Notes: generated by a model not told the origin, from the sequence alone. Positions 19,319-27,878 are shown, counted from the stretch's first letter. The stretch is 64,000 nt of DNA from Paracoccaceae bacterium (GCA_014654775.1 JACVZW010000007.1:186001-250000), one strand, 5' to 3'. Program-made: numbers and translations.

Positions 19319-19915
19319 TCAGCTTGAAAGGCCCGCCTCCGCCTGTACCATCACCGCCACCCAGCGCGTCGGATCGCGCGGGTCCTGCATGCGCAGGAAG
19401 GCGTAGCCCGTCTTCTGCCACGGCAGGACACGCTTGTTCAGGTTGTCCAGCACGAAATCGCCCATGTCGCTGCGCAGCACCAGCACCGCATGGGGTTGGC
19501 GCTTGCGGTCCAAAACGACAGCGACCAGCAGCCGGTTGGGTGCCACGCCCGCGGCAATCAGCTGCTGCTTCTTCAGCAGCGCGTAATCCTCGCAATCCCC
19601 GCCGCGCTCCGTGGGCAGCGACCAGCGCTCCGCAACCGAAAACTGGCTCTGATCGCTGATCGGCCGGACAGCAGCATTGGCGGCCATATTCACCTTGGCT
19701 GCGACCTTAAGCACATCCGCACCGGCAGGCGTCATCGCGCCCGAGGCACAGGCCCAGTCATAGACACGACAGATCACCGAGGCGCCCGTCGGGGCTGGCG
19801 CCGCCCGCTTCATCGGCAGAAAGGCATCGTTCCCCGCGCCGTCGATGGCCAGCGCCGATCCGGCAAAGGCCATCACGATGGCAGCAGCAACAATCAGGGT
19901 ACGGAACGGGCGCAT
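19319..19915 (-). CDS. Transglutaminase-like cysteine protease, LapG type (BTLCP), secreted
   Basis: This 198-residue protein has an N-terminal signal peptide (hydrophobic residues 6-23, cleavage probable after SALA). The bacterial transglutaminase-like cysteine protease core follows. The catalytic Cys is in ERGGDCEDYALLKKQQL (Cys108), the His in QPHAVLVLR (His142) and the Asp in FVLDNLN (Asp157). In other bacteria LapG-type proteases cut large adhesins from the cell surface and are held inactive by a c-di-GMP-binding LapD. A diguanylate cyclase gene lies 160 bases upstream on the same strand, consistent with biofilm control, but no lapD or adhesin gene is in the window. Confidence 0.85.
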   Translation of the reverse strand: MRPFRTLIVAAAIVMAFAGSALAIDGAGNDAFLPMKRAAPAPTGASVICRVYDWACASGAMTPAGADVLKVAAKVNMAANAAVRPISDQSQFSVAERWSLPTERGGDCEDYALLKKQQLIAAGVAPNRLLVAVVLDRKRQPHAVLVLRSDMGDFVLDNLNKRVLPWQKTGYAFLRMQDPRDPTRWVAVMVQAEAGLSS

Positions 19916-20075
19916 CGGTCAATCCTCGGGCAACAGACGTCAGGGGATAGGCCGAATGGGCGCAGACTGTCATTTTGGCATCGGTCTTGACCGGGGCCGG
20001 AATGGGTATGCCCCGCCCCCCTGCGGATGGGCACAGGGCGGGCACCCGCCCATCCATTCCGCTGCCGCCCCGACC

Positions 20076-21077
20076 CTAGCCCTCCTCGCCCATAGGCCAC
20101 AGGTCGGGGGTCCAGAGCCGCACCTGCCCCCGTCCCGCCCGCTTGGCCGCATAAAGCGCGGCATCGGCCCGGGCCAAAAGCGCCGCCCCCGTCAAATCAG
20201 GGTCGATGGTGGACAGGATCATCCCCGCGCTTGCCCCGACCGAAAGCCCGATTCCCTGCCAATCCATCGGCGCAAGCACGGCGGCAAGGATCGCCTCTAC
20301 CCGCGGCAGCGCCACTTCCGCCCGGTCCATCCCCGGCATCAGCAGGACAAACTCATCCCCCCCGATCCGCGCCACAAGGTCGTCGCGGCGGCTGGCGGCC
20401 AGCAGGCGGCGGCCCACCTCGGCAAGCACATGATCCCCCGCCGCATGGCCCAGCGCATCGTTGACCTGCTTGAACCGGTCTAGATCGAGATGCACCACCG
20501 CCACGCCCCGCGCCACCCGCTCCAGCGCAAGGTCGAGGGCGCGGCGGTTCCGCAGCCCTGTAAGCGGATCGGTCAGCGCCTGCTCCTCGGCCACCACCTT
20601 GTCGCCCTGCAACCGGTCGTTCAGGGCGCGCAACTCCTCCAGCACGGCGGTCTTGGCTTCGTAGAGATAAAGCAGTTCCACCGTCAGATCGGTGGGCGCG
20701 AAATCCGCCTCGGTCAGCGCATGGCGCTGCACCGCCTCCACCACCCCGATCCCGAAGGACAGGTTGATCAGCACCCCCTCCATCGCGGGCACCGCGATGC
20801 CGCGAAAGGCCAGATCGCCCTGCCCCCGCCCATCGATGTACAGCCGCCCCTGGCCGGCCAGAAGATCGGCCACCGCAACCTGCGCTGGACCGTGCCGCAG
20901 GACGAAGAGGTCGGAAAACGCACGCCCAACCGGATCACGCGCGCCCGGATCACCCCGCTCCAGCAGGCGGCGCAGCGTTGGCCCGCAGGACCGGATCACC
21001 GCCGCCCCGTCCAGCACCAGATGCATCGGCATCAACCGCGCCAACGCGGGCGCCCCGATCCACACCCCCCCGGTCAT
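20076..21077 (-). CDS. Diguanylate cyclase with N-terminal HNOBA domain
   Basis: This 333-residue predicted cyclase starts with a haem-NO-binding-associated (HNOBA) domain. Supporting segments are PMHLVLDGAAVIRSCGP, LFVLRHGP and LAFRGIAVPAMEGVLINLSFGIGV. A short coiled-coil-like linker (YLYEAKTAVLEELRALNDRL, about residues 138-156) leads to the GGDEF domain. The active-site loop is RIGGDEF (residues 239-243). An intact product-inhibition RxxD (residues 230-233) lies at the usual distance before it. The start overlaps the end of the H-NOX-like gene by 4 bases, so sensor and cyclase are translated together. Confidence 0.9.
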   Translation of the reverse strand: MTGGVWIGAPALARLMPMHLVLDGAAVIRSCGPTLRRLLERGDPGARDPVGRAFSDLFVLRHGPAQVAVADLLAGQGRLYIDGRGQGDLAFRGIAVPAMEGVLINLSFGIGVVEAVQRHALTEADFAPTDLTVELLYLYEAKTAVLEELRALNDRLQGDKVVAEEQALTDPLTGLRNRRALDLALERVARGVAVVHLDLDRFKQVNDALGHAAGDHVLAEVGRRLLAASRRDDLVARIGGDEFVLLMPGMDRAEVALPRVEAILAAVLAPMDWQGIGLSVGASAGMILSTIDPDLTGAALLARADAALYAAKRAGRGQVRLWTPDLWPMGEEG

Positions 21078-21661
21078 TCCACCCGACCCAGCGTGAAGGC
21101 CCGCCCCGCGCCATGCGCGTCATCCAGCAGATGGATCGCCACCTCCGCCCCGCCATCGGGCGCCACCCGGTCCAGCCCCAGAGTGACCAGCGCGCCGTAA
21201 TCATCCGCCATCGCCCGCAGAAGGCCCAGCGTCACTTCGGCCAGCCCCGGGCGTCCCGGACCGATCTCTAGCCGGAAGTCATCCGCCCCCTCCTGCCTAA
21301 GACGCAAGGATGGCAGCACCAGATCGGGCAGCGCCAGCCGCGCCCGCGCGGGCAAATCCTCCAGCGAGTGCAGGAAGTCGCGAAAATCCGACCCGCCAAA
21401 GCGCAGCAGACGCCGCACCGCCGCGCGGGCAGGATGTGAGACGATATAGGTTCCCAGATCCTCCAGCAGACAGGCGCTGTCGCGGTTCAACCGGGCGGCA
21501 GCGGCTGAAAGCAACCTCTCCGTCACCTCGGCAGGATAGGGCAGCAGGGGTTCAAAGCCTTGCGACGGCACGCCAGCCGCGCGCGCCGCGTCATCCCAGA
21601 CTGCCACCCCCCAGCCATCGCGCAGAAAACACTGGATCGACCTGTTGATCAGCCCGTTCAT
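21074..21661 (-). CDS. H-NOX-like (haem-NO-binding family) sensor lacking the canonical haem histidine
   Basis: This 195-residue protein has the H-NOX family layout: MNGLINRSIQCFLRDGWG, FEPLLPYPAEVTERLL, LLEDLGTYIVSHP and LGLLRAMADDYGALV. ATG 21661 was chosen over the ATG at 21685 because H-NOX proteins begin with M-x-GLI and a GGGGAAAGGGG site lies just before. Aligned by eye with Thermoanaerobacter H-NOX, FLHSLEDLP here matches FLMMMDEVH, so the proximal haem His is replaced by Pro104. The YxSxR haem-propionate motif is also not recognisable. A His two residues after the FL (His98) is present. It probably signals to the downstream cyclase, perhaps without haem or with another ligand. Confidence 0.82.
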   Translation of the reverse strand: MNGLINRSIQCFLRDGWGVAVWDDAARAAGVPSQGFEPLLPYPAEVTERLLSAAAARLNRDSACLLEDLGTYIVSHPARAAVRRLLRFGGSDFRDFLHSLEDLPARARLALPDLVLPSLRLRQEGADDFRLEIGPGRPGLAEVTLGLLRAMADDYGALVTLGLDRVAPDGGAEVAIHLLDDAHGAGRAFTLGRVE

Positions 21662-21720
21662 CGCCCCTTTCCCCGCCTGTTTCACCGGGGAAAGGCTGCG
21701 CGATTCGCATGAACGAAGAT

Positions 21721-23469
21721 TTACGGCAGCAGCAACAACCCGCCCGCCACGCCCAGCAGGTTCATCGGCGCAGGCTGCAGCGCTGCAGGTGCATCCTGCA
21801 ATGCCGCAATAAGCGCCTCGCCCTCGGCCCGGTCGGGCAGCATCCCGGTCAGCGCCCCGACCGACCGTCGCTGCACCTCGCCCGCCACCATGCCAAGCCC
21901 CTCATAGCGCACGAAACCCGCAGGTTCGCGCAGCAGGACAAGCGCCTCTTCCCCCGGCTCGGCCGTCCATAAATCGGCCACCACAAAGATACAGCCCGCC
22001 CGGTCGCCCCCGGGCAGGGGCGTGCGGCAGGCGTCGATCCAGCTTTGCAGCTCCACCGCCGGGATGGCGCGCAGCAGCAGGTCGCGCGTGGCTGTCGCCC
22101 CGGGCGGCTGCAGCGGCATCACCGCCCGCAGATCAGACAAAAGCGCCTCGGCATCCTCGGCCATGACCAGCGCGCCTGCCTCGCCCCCCGCCGCCCGCGC
22201 TGCCAGCCGCTGCGCCAGCGCAGCATGCTCCGGCGCCGCCGCCAACTCGGCCAGCCGCGCCAGCGCCGCCTGCCCGGACTTGCCCCAGCGTTCCAGCGCG
22301 GCAAGGTCCAAATCCTGCGCCGGGACGGCCCCGCCGTCGTAGCGCGCCATCTGCGACCGGGCCGAAATCGCCTCGGCATTGATCAGCGGCGTCAGCCACA
22401 GCGCCGCCAGCAGCACGACCAGCGGCGGCAGCGCCCGGTTGGCCCGACGCAGCCGCATCGCCCAGCCCGCCCCCCGCAGCACCGCCGCCAGATAGGCCAA
22501 TCCGTAGCCCGCAGCCGCCAGCACGGCCAGCGCGGCGAACACCCGCTCCGGCGTCCAGCCATGCTGTCCCACCCGCTCGGCCAGCGCGATGCCCGCCAGC
22601 GCTACGGGCAAGGGCAAAAGCCCCGCCATGACCCGCGCCGCGATCTGCAGGACCGGGCTGCCGCTTTCCTCCTCGGGCGACTGGTCAATCACCACCGCGA
22701 TCAGCCCCGCCACCGCCACCGCCAGCGCCAGCAGGACGCCGGTCGCCGACACGCCCCCCGGCAGTTGCGACAGTCCGCGCATCGGCAGCGCGACAAGGAA
22801 CAGGATCATCACCGTCAACACTGGCAGCACCAGCAGCCGCAGCAATCGCAGGATGACTTGCGGCGACAGAAGGTCCGACAACTCCCATGCCACGGCCAGA
22901 CCCACGCCCAGCATCGCCCCCGTCGCCATCCCCGGCAGCGGCCCGCCTTCGATCATCACCCAATCGAGGAATCCCAACCCCACCAGCCCCAGCGCCGCAT
23001 CCGCCAGCCAGATCACCGCCCAGACCAGCCCGGCAAAGATCAAGCCCGCCGTCGCCCGTACCGCCAGTTGCCAGCTTGCCGTGAACAACGCCGGATAGGC
23101 CGTTCCGCCCGTGCTGCCCAGCGCCGTCAGATAGGGCAAAGGTAGCGTCGCGATCAGGAACCCCGCGATCCAGTGCAGCCCCTGCATCCGTACCGCGGCG
23201 GGCATCTCATAGCGCAGCGCCACCAATGCGATCAGCACGGCCACCAGCGCCGCCAGAGGGGCAGCCAGCGCCGCCGCGCGGCGCAGGCGCAACGGACCCG
23301 CCATCGCCAGAACCGCCCCAAAGAAGACCAGCGCAAAGGTGGACAGCGGCAGATGCAGCCGCTCGGTCAGGCTGCCGCGCAGGGCGGCATCCTCCAGCAT
23401 CCAAAGGGACAGCCCCGCAACGGCCCCCGTCAGCGCGAGAAGCCCGCGCCTCAACGTCAGGATGTCCAT
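21721..23469 (-). CDS. DUF4153 polytopic membrane protein
   Basis: This 582-residue protein has roughly ten or more hydrophobic segments in its first 400 residues (for example LLALTGAVAGLSLWML, FALVFFGAVLAMAGPL and VILRLLRLLVLPVLTVMILFLVALPM). An alanine-rich soluble C-terminal region follows with ARYDGGAVPAQDLDLAALERWGKSG. This matches DUF4153-type proteins of Rhodobacteraceae, whose function is unknown. ATG 23469 was chosen because the upstream in-frame extension is low-complexity and the first membrane segment begins soon after MDILTLRRG. It shares the strand with the H-NOX operon but is 59 bases upstream, so co-transcription is possible. Confidence 0.75.
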   Translation of the reverse strand: MDILTLRRGLLALTGAVAGLSLWMLEDAALRGSLTERLHLPLSTFALVFFGAVLAMAGPLRLRRAAALAAPLAALVAVLIALVALRYEMPAAVRMQGLHWIAGFLIATLPLPYLTALGSTGGTAYPALFTASWQLAVRATAGLIFAGLVWAVIWLADAALGLVGLGFLDWVMIEGGPLPGMATGAMLGVGLAVAWELSDLLSPQVILRLLRLLVLPVLTVMILFLVALPMRGLSQLPGGVSATGVLLALAVAVAGLIAVVIDQSPEEESGSPVLQIAARVMAGLLPLPVALAGIALAERVGQHGWTPERVFAALAVLAAAGYGLAYLAAVLRGAGWAMRLRRANRALPPLVVLLAALWLTPLINAEAISARSQMARYDGGAVPAQDLDLAALERWGKSGQAALARLAELAAAPEHAALAQRLAARAAGGEAGALVMAEDAEALLSDLRAVMPLQPPGATATRDLLLRAIPAVELQSWIDACRTPLPGGDRAGCIFVVADLWTAEPGEEALVLLREPAGFVRYEGLGMVAGEVQRRSVGALTGMLPDRAEGEALIAALQDAPAALQPAPMNLLGVAGGLLLLP

Positions 23470-23616
23470 GGCCCCTCCGTCCCCGCCAAAGGCGGGTATC
23501 CCCCCGTCACGGCCCAACTTGCGCAGGCCTTTCCCCAAGCGGCAGGCTAGCCTGCACGCCCGTGCGCGCAAAGGAAAAAACCCACGCCTATGCCGAAGAG
23601 TGACGTGGCACGGTGA

Positions 23617-25170
23617 TCAGAAATCGGTCGGCGCGCCGCCTTCCTGTTTGCGGCGGGCGACGAAGCGGCGCAACTCTTCCTGATGGTCGTCGTTCATCGC
23701 CGGGGCCTCGAATTCCGCAAGGATCTGCTTGTAGATCCGGTGCGCCCGCTCTGGCGTCCAGACCGAGCCGTCGATCTGCCAGGCCTCGTAGTTGCGCCAG
23801 TCGCTGACAAAGGGCGCGTAGAAGGCGGTGGTATAGCGTTCCTGCGTGTGCTGGCAGCCGAAGTAATGCCCGTTCGGCCCCACTTCCTTGATGGCATCAA
23901 AGGCGATGTCATCTTCGGTGGTGGCGAAGGTCGCCTCCTCGAAATAGCGCTGGATCATTTGCAGCACTTCGCAATCCATCACGAACTTCTCAGGCGAGGC
24001 GATCAGCCCGCCCTCAAGCCAGCCTGCCGCGTGATAGACCATGTTGGTGCGCGACTGCACCGCCGCCCAGAGGCTGTTCGATGTCTCCCACATCGCCTGC
24101 CCGTCCGGCACGTTCGCGGCGCAGACGCCCGAGGACCGCATCGGCAACTTGTAGTACCGCACCAACTGCCCGGTCATCTGCGTGGCGCGCATGTATTCCG
24201 GCGTCCCGAAGGCGGGTGCGCCTGACTTCATGTCCACGTTCGACGTGAAGGTCCCGATCGCCACGGGGCAGCCCGGCGCGATGTATTGCAACAGCGCAAT
24301 CGCCGCCAGCGCTTCGGCCAAAGACAGGGCCACCGCCCCCGCCATCGTCACCGGCGCCATCGCACCCGCCAGCGTGAAGGGCGTCACCACCACGGGCTGC
24401 CCCCGCTTGGCCAGACGCATCGCGCCATCCAGCATCGGGAAGTCATGCTTCAGCGGGCTAACCGAGTTGATGTTGGTGTACATCCGCGGTTTGGCCTGAA
24501 ACTCCTCTTCCGTCAGGCCGCCCGCGATGCGGGTCATCTCCATGACGTCTTCCACCCGCTCTGCGCCAAGGGAATAGGCATGCACGACCTTGTCCGTCAG
24601 GGTCAGCTTTTCATACAGGCAGTCGAGGTGGCGGACCGACGGGTGGATGTCGATCGGCTCCACCGGATAGCCGCCCGCGATATGCATGCAGTTGAAATAC
24701 TGCGTGAGCTTCATGAATTCCTTGAACGTCTCGAAATCCCCGGACCGCTTGCCGCGCTCCAGATCCCACGCATTGGGCGGGGACGAGACGTTGACGAAGA
24801 CCATGTGCTTGCCGCCGATGATCAATTCCCGATCCGGGTTGCGCGGCGTGATGGTGAATTCGGACGGCGCATGCGACAGCATCTCCATCACGAAGGCTTC
24901 GTCCATCTTCACATTGGTGCCCGTCACCTTGCAGCCCGCGCGCTTCAGATGCGCCACGGCGTCGGGGTTCAGGAATTCGATGCCGATCTCGCTTAGGATG
25001 CGCATCGCGCCCCTGTGGATGCGCTGCACACCCTCGGCATCCAGCGGCTCCACCGGCGCATCGGGGTTCACCGGAATGCGCCACGGCATCTGGTCGATGA
25101 CAGCCGTGCCCGCGCGCTGCTTGTTTCCCGCCCGTCCCCCGGCGCGGCGCTTGCGTGGCTCTTCGTTCAT
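23617..25170 (-). CDS. Trimethylamine methyltransferase family protein (MttB-like, non-pyrrolysine)
   Basis: This 517-residue protein belongs to the MttB superfamily (COG5598). Supporting segments are RIHRGAMRILSEIGIEFLNPDA, MVFVNVSSPPNAWDLERGKRSGDFETF, NTNINSVSPL-type YTNINSVSPLKHDFPML and the C-terminal HYFGCQHTQERYTTAFYAPFVSDWRNYEAW. No in-frame amber codon is present, so it is the non-pyrrolysine type. Characterised relatives transfer methyl groups from quaternary amines such as glycine betaine to a corrinoid protein. No corrinoid protein or methyltransferase activator gene is adjacent, so the substrate is open. A dyad at 25190-25220 lies 20 bases upstream. Confidence 0.85.
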   Translation of the reverse strand: MNEEPRKRRAGGRAGNKQRAGTAVIDQMPWRIPVNPDAPVEPLDAEGVQRIHRGAMRILSEIGIEFLNPDAVAHLKRAGCKVTGTNVKMDEAFVMEMLSHAPSEFTITPRNPDRELIIGGKHMVFVNVSSPPNAWDLERGKRSGDFETFKEFMKLTQYFNCMHIAGGYPVEPIDIHPSVRHLDCLYEKLTLTDKVVHAYSLGAERVEDVMEMTRIAGGLTEEEFQAKPRMYTNINSVSPLKHDFPMLDGAMRLAKRGQPVVVTPFTLAGAMAPVTMAGAVALSLAEALAAIALLQYIAPGCPVAIGTFTSNVDMKSGAPAFGTPEYMRATQMTGQLVRYYKLPMRSSGVCAANVPDGQAMWETSNSLWAAVQSRTNMVYHAAGWLEGGLIASPEKFVMDCEVLQMIQRYFEEATFATTEDDIAFDAIKEVGPNGHYFGCQHTQERYTTAFYAPFVSDWRNYEAWQIDGSVWTPERAHRIYKQILAEFEAPAMNDDHQEELRRFVARRKQEGGAPTDF

Positions 25171-25189
25171 ACCATACCTCCGTCCGGCG

Positions 25190-25220
25190 TCATGCACGCC
25201 CCGTGGCGTGCAGGATGACG
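25190..25220. promoter_or_regulatory. Long interrupted palindrome upstream of the MttB-like gene
   Basis: TGCACGCC-CCGT-GGCGTGCA (25193-25212) is a perfect 8-bp stem, and GTCAT (25190-25194) and ATGAC (25216-25220) add a flanking inverted pair. No T-run follows. Lying 20 bases before the start codon, it could be an operator or an mRNA leader hairpin; the distal side is 69 bases from the HAD gene end in the other direction. Confidence 0.45.
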
Positions 25221-25288
25221 AAGGCAGGGGGCAAAAGACACTCTGCCCACGACGCATTCATGTCGTTTTTCGATGGACCCCTGCCCCG

Positions 25289-25987
25289 TCAGGCAGCGAG
25301 GCTGTCGATCCAATCCCCCAGATGCGCGATATCGGGCAGCACCGCATCCGCATGGGGGGCCAGTTCCGCCGCCCCTGCGATGCCCGTCAGCACGGCCACG
25401 GCGCGCATGCCCGCCCGCCGCCCCGCCTCAAGGTCATGGCGGCTGTCGCCCACCATCACCACCCGCCCCGGATCAAGCCCGTGCTGGCGCGCGAAGGCCG
25501 CGCACATGCCCGGCCCCGGCTTTGGCCCATGGCCGCTGTCATAGCCCGCCACGTAATCGAACAGCTCGGTGATCCCATGCGCCGCCAGATGCGCCCGCGC
25601 CGCCTCTTCATTGTCGTTGGTGGCCAGCCCAATCCGCAGCCCGCGCGCCCGCAGGGCACTCAGCACCTCGGCCAGATCGACGGCGGGCAGCATCGGCGCG
25701 CCTTCCGCCATCCGGTTCAGCCGATCCTCAAGGTCCTCGGCGGCGACGCCCGGCAGGACCGTCGCCAGATCGCGCGCGATCTCGGTCGGCGTCCCGGCAA
25801 TCACGATGCTATCGGCCGCGAAGCGCCGCGCCCCGGGATCGAAGCCGATCGCCGCGCCCAGCGTGCCCGAAGCGATGCCCGTCTCGCCCGCCAGCACCTC
25901 CACCAGCTGCGCCGCCCACGCGCCCCAGCTGGCCCGGAAATCGAACAGCGTTCCGTCCTTGTCGAAAATCACGCCGTCGATCATCAC
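25289..25987 (-). CDS. HAD-superfamily hydrolase (phosphoglycolate phosphatase-like)
   Basis: This 232-residue phosphatase has the HAD motif I FDKDGTLFD (residues 8-16), motif II LATNDNEEAA and motifs III/IV GPKPGPGMC...VVMVGDSRHDLEAG. The cap domain between motifs I and II is of the alpha-helical (subfamily IA) type, as in phosphoglycolate phosphatase. The second residue of the usual DxDGT is lysine, as in several Gph-like proteins. The substrate is not certain. It stands alone between the MttB-like gene and DUF3572, all leftward. Confidence 0.85.
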   Translation of the reverse strand: MMIDGVIFDKDGTLFDFRASWGAWAAQLVEVLAGETGIASGTLGAAIGFDPGARRFAADSIVIAGTPTEIARDLATVLPGVAAEDLEDRLNRMAEGAPMLPAVDLAEVLSALRARGLRIGLATNDNEEAARAHLAAHGITELFDYVAGYDSGHGPKPGPGMCAAFARQHGLDPGRVVMVGDSRHDLEAGRRAGMRAVAVLTGIAGAAELAPHADAVLPDIAHLGDWIDSLAA

Positions 25988-26067
25988 GTTCCCTTTCTTC
26001 TGGTCTGCCCCCGACTGTGGCCACAGCTGCGCGGGATTGCAATCAACTCCACGTCATCGCCGGACTG

Positions 26068-26346
26068 TCAGGTCCAATGCGGCAGCGCGCCCCCCGGCAG
26101 GGCCGCCCGCGCTTGCATGGGCAGGCCGTAATCCAGTCCCGCCGCATCGCAAAAACCGACGATCCATGCATCGTCCTGCAGCAGGAAGTCCAGAACCGCG
26201 CCCAAAAACGCAGGCTCGCCCGCCGCCGCCGCCACTTGCGTGGCCGAGGCCCCGGTCGCGCCAAGAAACAGCGGGAAAAGCTCTTCCTGCCCTGCCAGCC
26301 AACCCAGCGCCTGCAGCGCCACCGTCTCTGCCCGTTCCGCCTTCAT
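26068..26346 (-). CDS. DUF3572 protein
   Basis: This 92-residue small protein of unknown function is recognised from ETVALQALGWLAGQEELFPLFLGATG and FLGAVLDFLLQDDAWIVGFC. Both are typical of the DUF3572 family of alphaproteobacteria. ATG 26346 was preferred over the in-frame ATG at 26376 because AGGGAGGG lies 5 bases before it. It is divergent from the PleD-type gene, an arrangement that seems common in this family; the shared 149-base gap contains a CtrA-like site. Confidence 0.75.
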   Translation of the reverse strand: MKAERAETVALQALGWLAGQEELFPLFLGATGASATQVAAAAGEPAFLGAVLDFLLQDDAWIVGFCDAAGLDYGLPMQARAALPGGALPHWT

Positions 26347-26414
26347 CCAGCCCTCCCTATCCCGCACCAACATCACAGAATGATGAAACTTGCCATCAAT
26401 ATGGAAAGCTTTCG

Positions 26415-26429
26415 TTAACGAATTGGTAA
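26415..26429. promoter_or_regulatory. Near-match to CtrA box in DUF3572-pleD gap
   Basis: TTAA-CGAATTG-GTAA differs at one base from the CtrA full site TTAA-N7-TTAA. It is located 67 bases upstream of the PleD-type start in an AT-rich patch. CtrA control of cell-cycle and motility genes is usual in alphaproteobacteria; binding here is a prediction. Confidence 0.35.
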
Positions 26430-26495
26430 GGGTTCCTCCACCACACTCGCCTCGTGCTCGGGCAGGTGCCCGGCAAAGGGGTGGTCGGGCGGAAG

Positions 26496-27878
26496 ATGGC
26501 GGCGCGGATTCTGATCGTAGACGACGTGGCGACCAACCGCATCGTCCTGAAGGTGCGTCTCGCCTCGGTCTGCCACGACACGGTCATGGCGGGCGACGGC
26601 CGCTCCGCCCTGCTCCTCGTGCAAAGCTGCGCGCCTGATCTCGTGCTGCTTGACCTCAACCTGCCGGATATGGATGGCTGTGCCGTCCTGCGCAGCTTGC
26701 GCGCCGACCCGGCGACGCGCGACCTTCCGGTGATCGTGCATACCGCCTCCACCTCGGCCAGCGCCCGCTTCGCCGCCTTCGAGGCCGGGGCCGATGACGT
26801 GCTGACGAAACCGGTGGATGACCACCTCCTCCTCGCCCGCATCCGCAGCCTTCTCCGGCGGCGCGAACCGACCGATGCCGCCACCCCGCCGGAATTTACC
26901 CTTCAGGAAACCGGCACGCCCTTCGACTGGCCCGGGCTGATCGCCCTCACCGGTTTCGCGCCCCGGCGCGGCCAGTCGCTGCGGGCCGATCTCGCGCCGC
27001 TGATGCCGCATCAGATCGCGCTTTGGGACCGCGAGATGGCGTTGGCCGCCGACGCGCCCACCCCGTCCGCCCTGCCGGATGCGCTGCTGATCGATGCCAC
27101 GGGCAGCGACGGGGCCGAGGATCGTACCACCCCCGCCCTGCGCCTGCTGACCGAACTGCGCGCCACACCCGCGCTGCGGCATGCGGGCCTTGCCTTGCTG
27201 GCCGCCACCCCTTCGGCGGCGGCGATGGCCTATGACCTCGGCGTGGACGAGGCGATCGTCCTCGGCTCCCCCGCGCCTGAAATCGCGCACCGCCTGCACG
27301 GGCTGATCGGGCGGGGCCGCGCAGCCGCCTCGCGTCGCAGCGCGCTGCGCGACAATATCCGCCTTGCCCTAACCGATCCGCTGACCGGCCTCTTCAACCG
27401 CCGTTACGCGCTGCGCCGCATGGGCGAAATGGCGGTGGACGCCGCGCTGCGCGGGGCGGGGCTGGCGGTGATGATCGTGGATATCGACCGCTTCAAGGCC
27501 GTGAACGACCGCCACGGCCATGCCACTGGCGATGCCGTGCTGGTCGAGGTGTCGGCCCGCCTGCGGGCCCATCTGGGCGATGGCGACCTTCTGGCCCGCA
27601 TCGGCGGCGAGGAATTCCTCATCGCCCTCTCCCGCCGCTCCGCGCCCGAGGCACAGGCGCTGGCCCACCGCCTCTGCGCCGCGATCAGCGACCGGCCCGT
27701 GACCCTGCCGCTGCAGGCCCCCGGACAGGGTGAGGTGTCGGTCTCCATCTCTATCGGTGTTGCCATGGCCCGCCCCGGCACCCTGCCCGACGAGGCGATG
27801 GAAAGCGCCGACCGCGCGCTGCTCGCGGCAAAGACGCAAGGCCGCAACCGCGTGATCATGGGCACATCGGCGGCCTAG
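26496..27878 (+). CDS. pleD: PleD-family response regulator, REC-REC-GGDEF diguanylate cyclase
   Basis: This 461-residue protein starts with a receiver domain having acidic pair Asp9/Asp10, phosphoacceptor Asp53 in LVLLDLNLPDMDG and Lys105 in DDVLTKPVDD. A second receiver-like domain (about residues 140-275) keeps the fold but not the phosphoacceptor, as in Caulobacter PleD. The GGDEF domain has DPLTGLFNRRYALRRM and RIGGEEF. The inhibitory RxxD site is altered: the expected Arg is a Gly (GDGD before the loop). ATG 26496 follows GGGCGGAAG and begins right at the receiver. It overlaps the convergent heavy-metal-sensor gene by 4 bases. Confidence 0.9.
   Translation: MAARILIVDDVATNRIVLKVRLASVCHDTVMAGDGRSALLLVQSCAPDLVLLDLNLPDMDGCAVLRSLRADPATRDLPVIVHTASTSASARFAAFEAGADDVLTKPVDDHLLLARIRSLLRRREPTDAATPPEFTLQETGTPFDWPGLIALTGFAPRRGQSLRADLAPLMPHQIALWDREMALAADAPTPSALPDALLIDATGSDGAEDRTTPALRLLTELRATPALRHAGLALLAATPSAAAMAYDLGVDEAIVLGSPAPEIAHRLHGLIGRGRAAASRRSALRDNIRLALTDPLTGLFNRRYALRRMGEMAVDAALRGAGLAVMIVDIDRFKAVNDRHGHATGDAVLVEVSARLRAHLGDGDLLARIGGEEFLIALSRRSAPEAQALAHRLCAAISDRPVTLPLQAPGQGEVSVSISIGVAMARPGTLPDEAMESADRALLAAKTQGRNRVIMGTSAA

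Noticed and set aside
23617-25170. Possible pyrrolysine-containing trimethylamine methyltransferase
   Set aside because: No in-frame TAG is present in the coding region and no pyrrolysine genes are nearby, so it is the non-pyrrolysine type.
27875-27878. Frameshift or annotation error where the pleD and heavy-metal-sensor genes overlap
   Set aside because: A 4-base tail-to-tail overlap is normal for convergent genes in a dense genome, and both proteins end without losing domain features.
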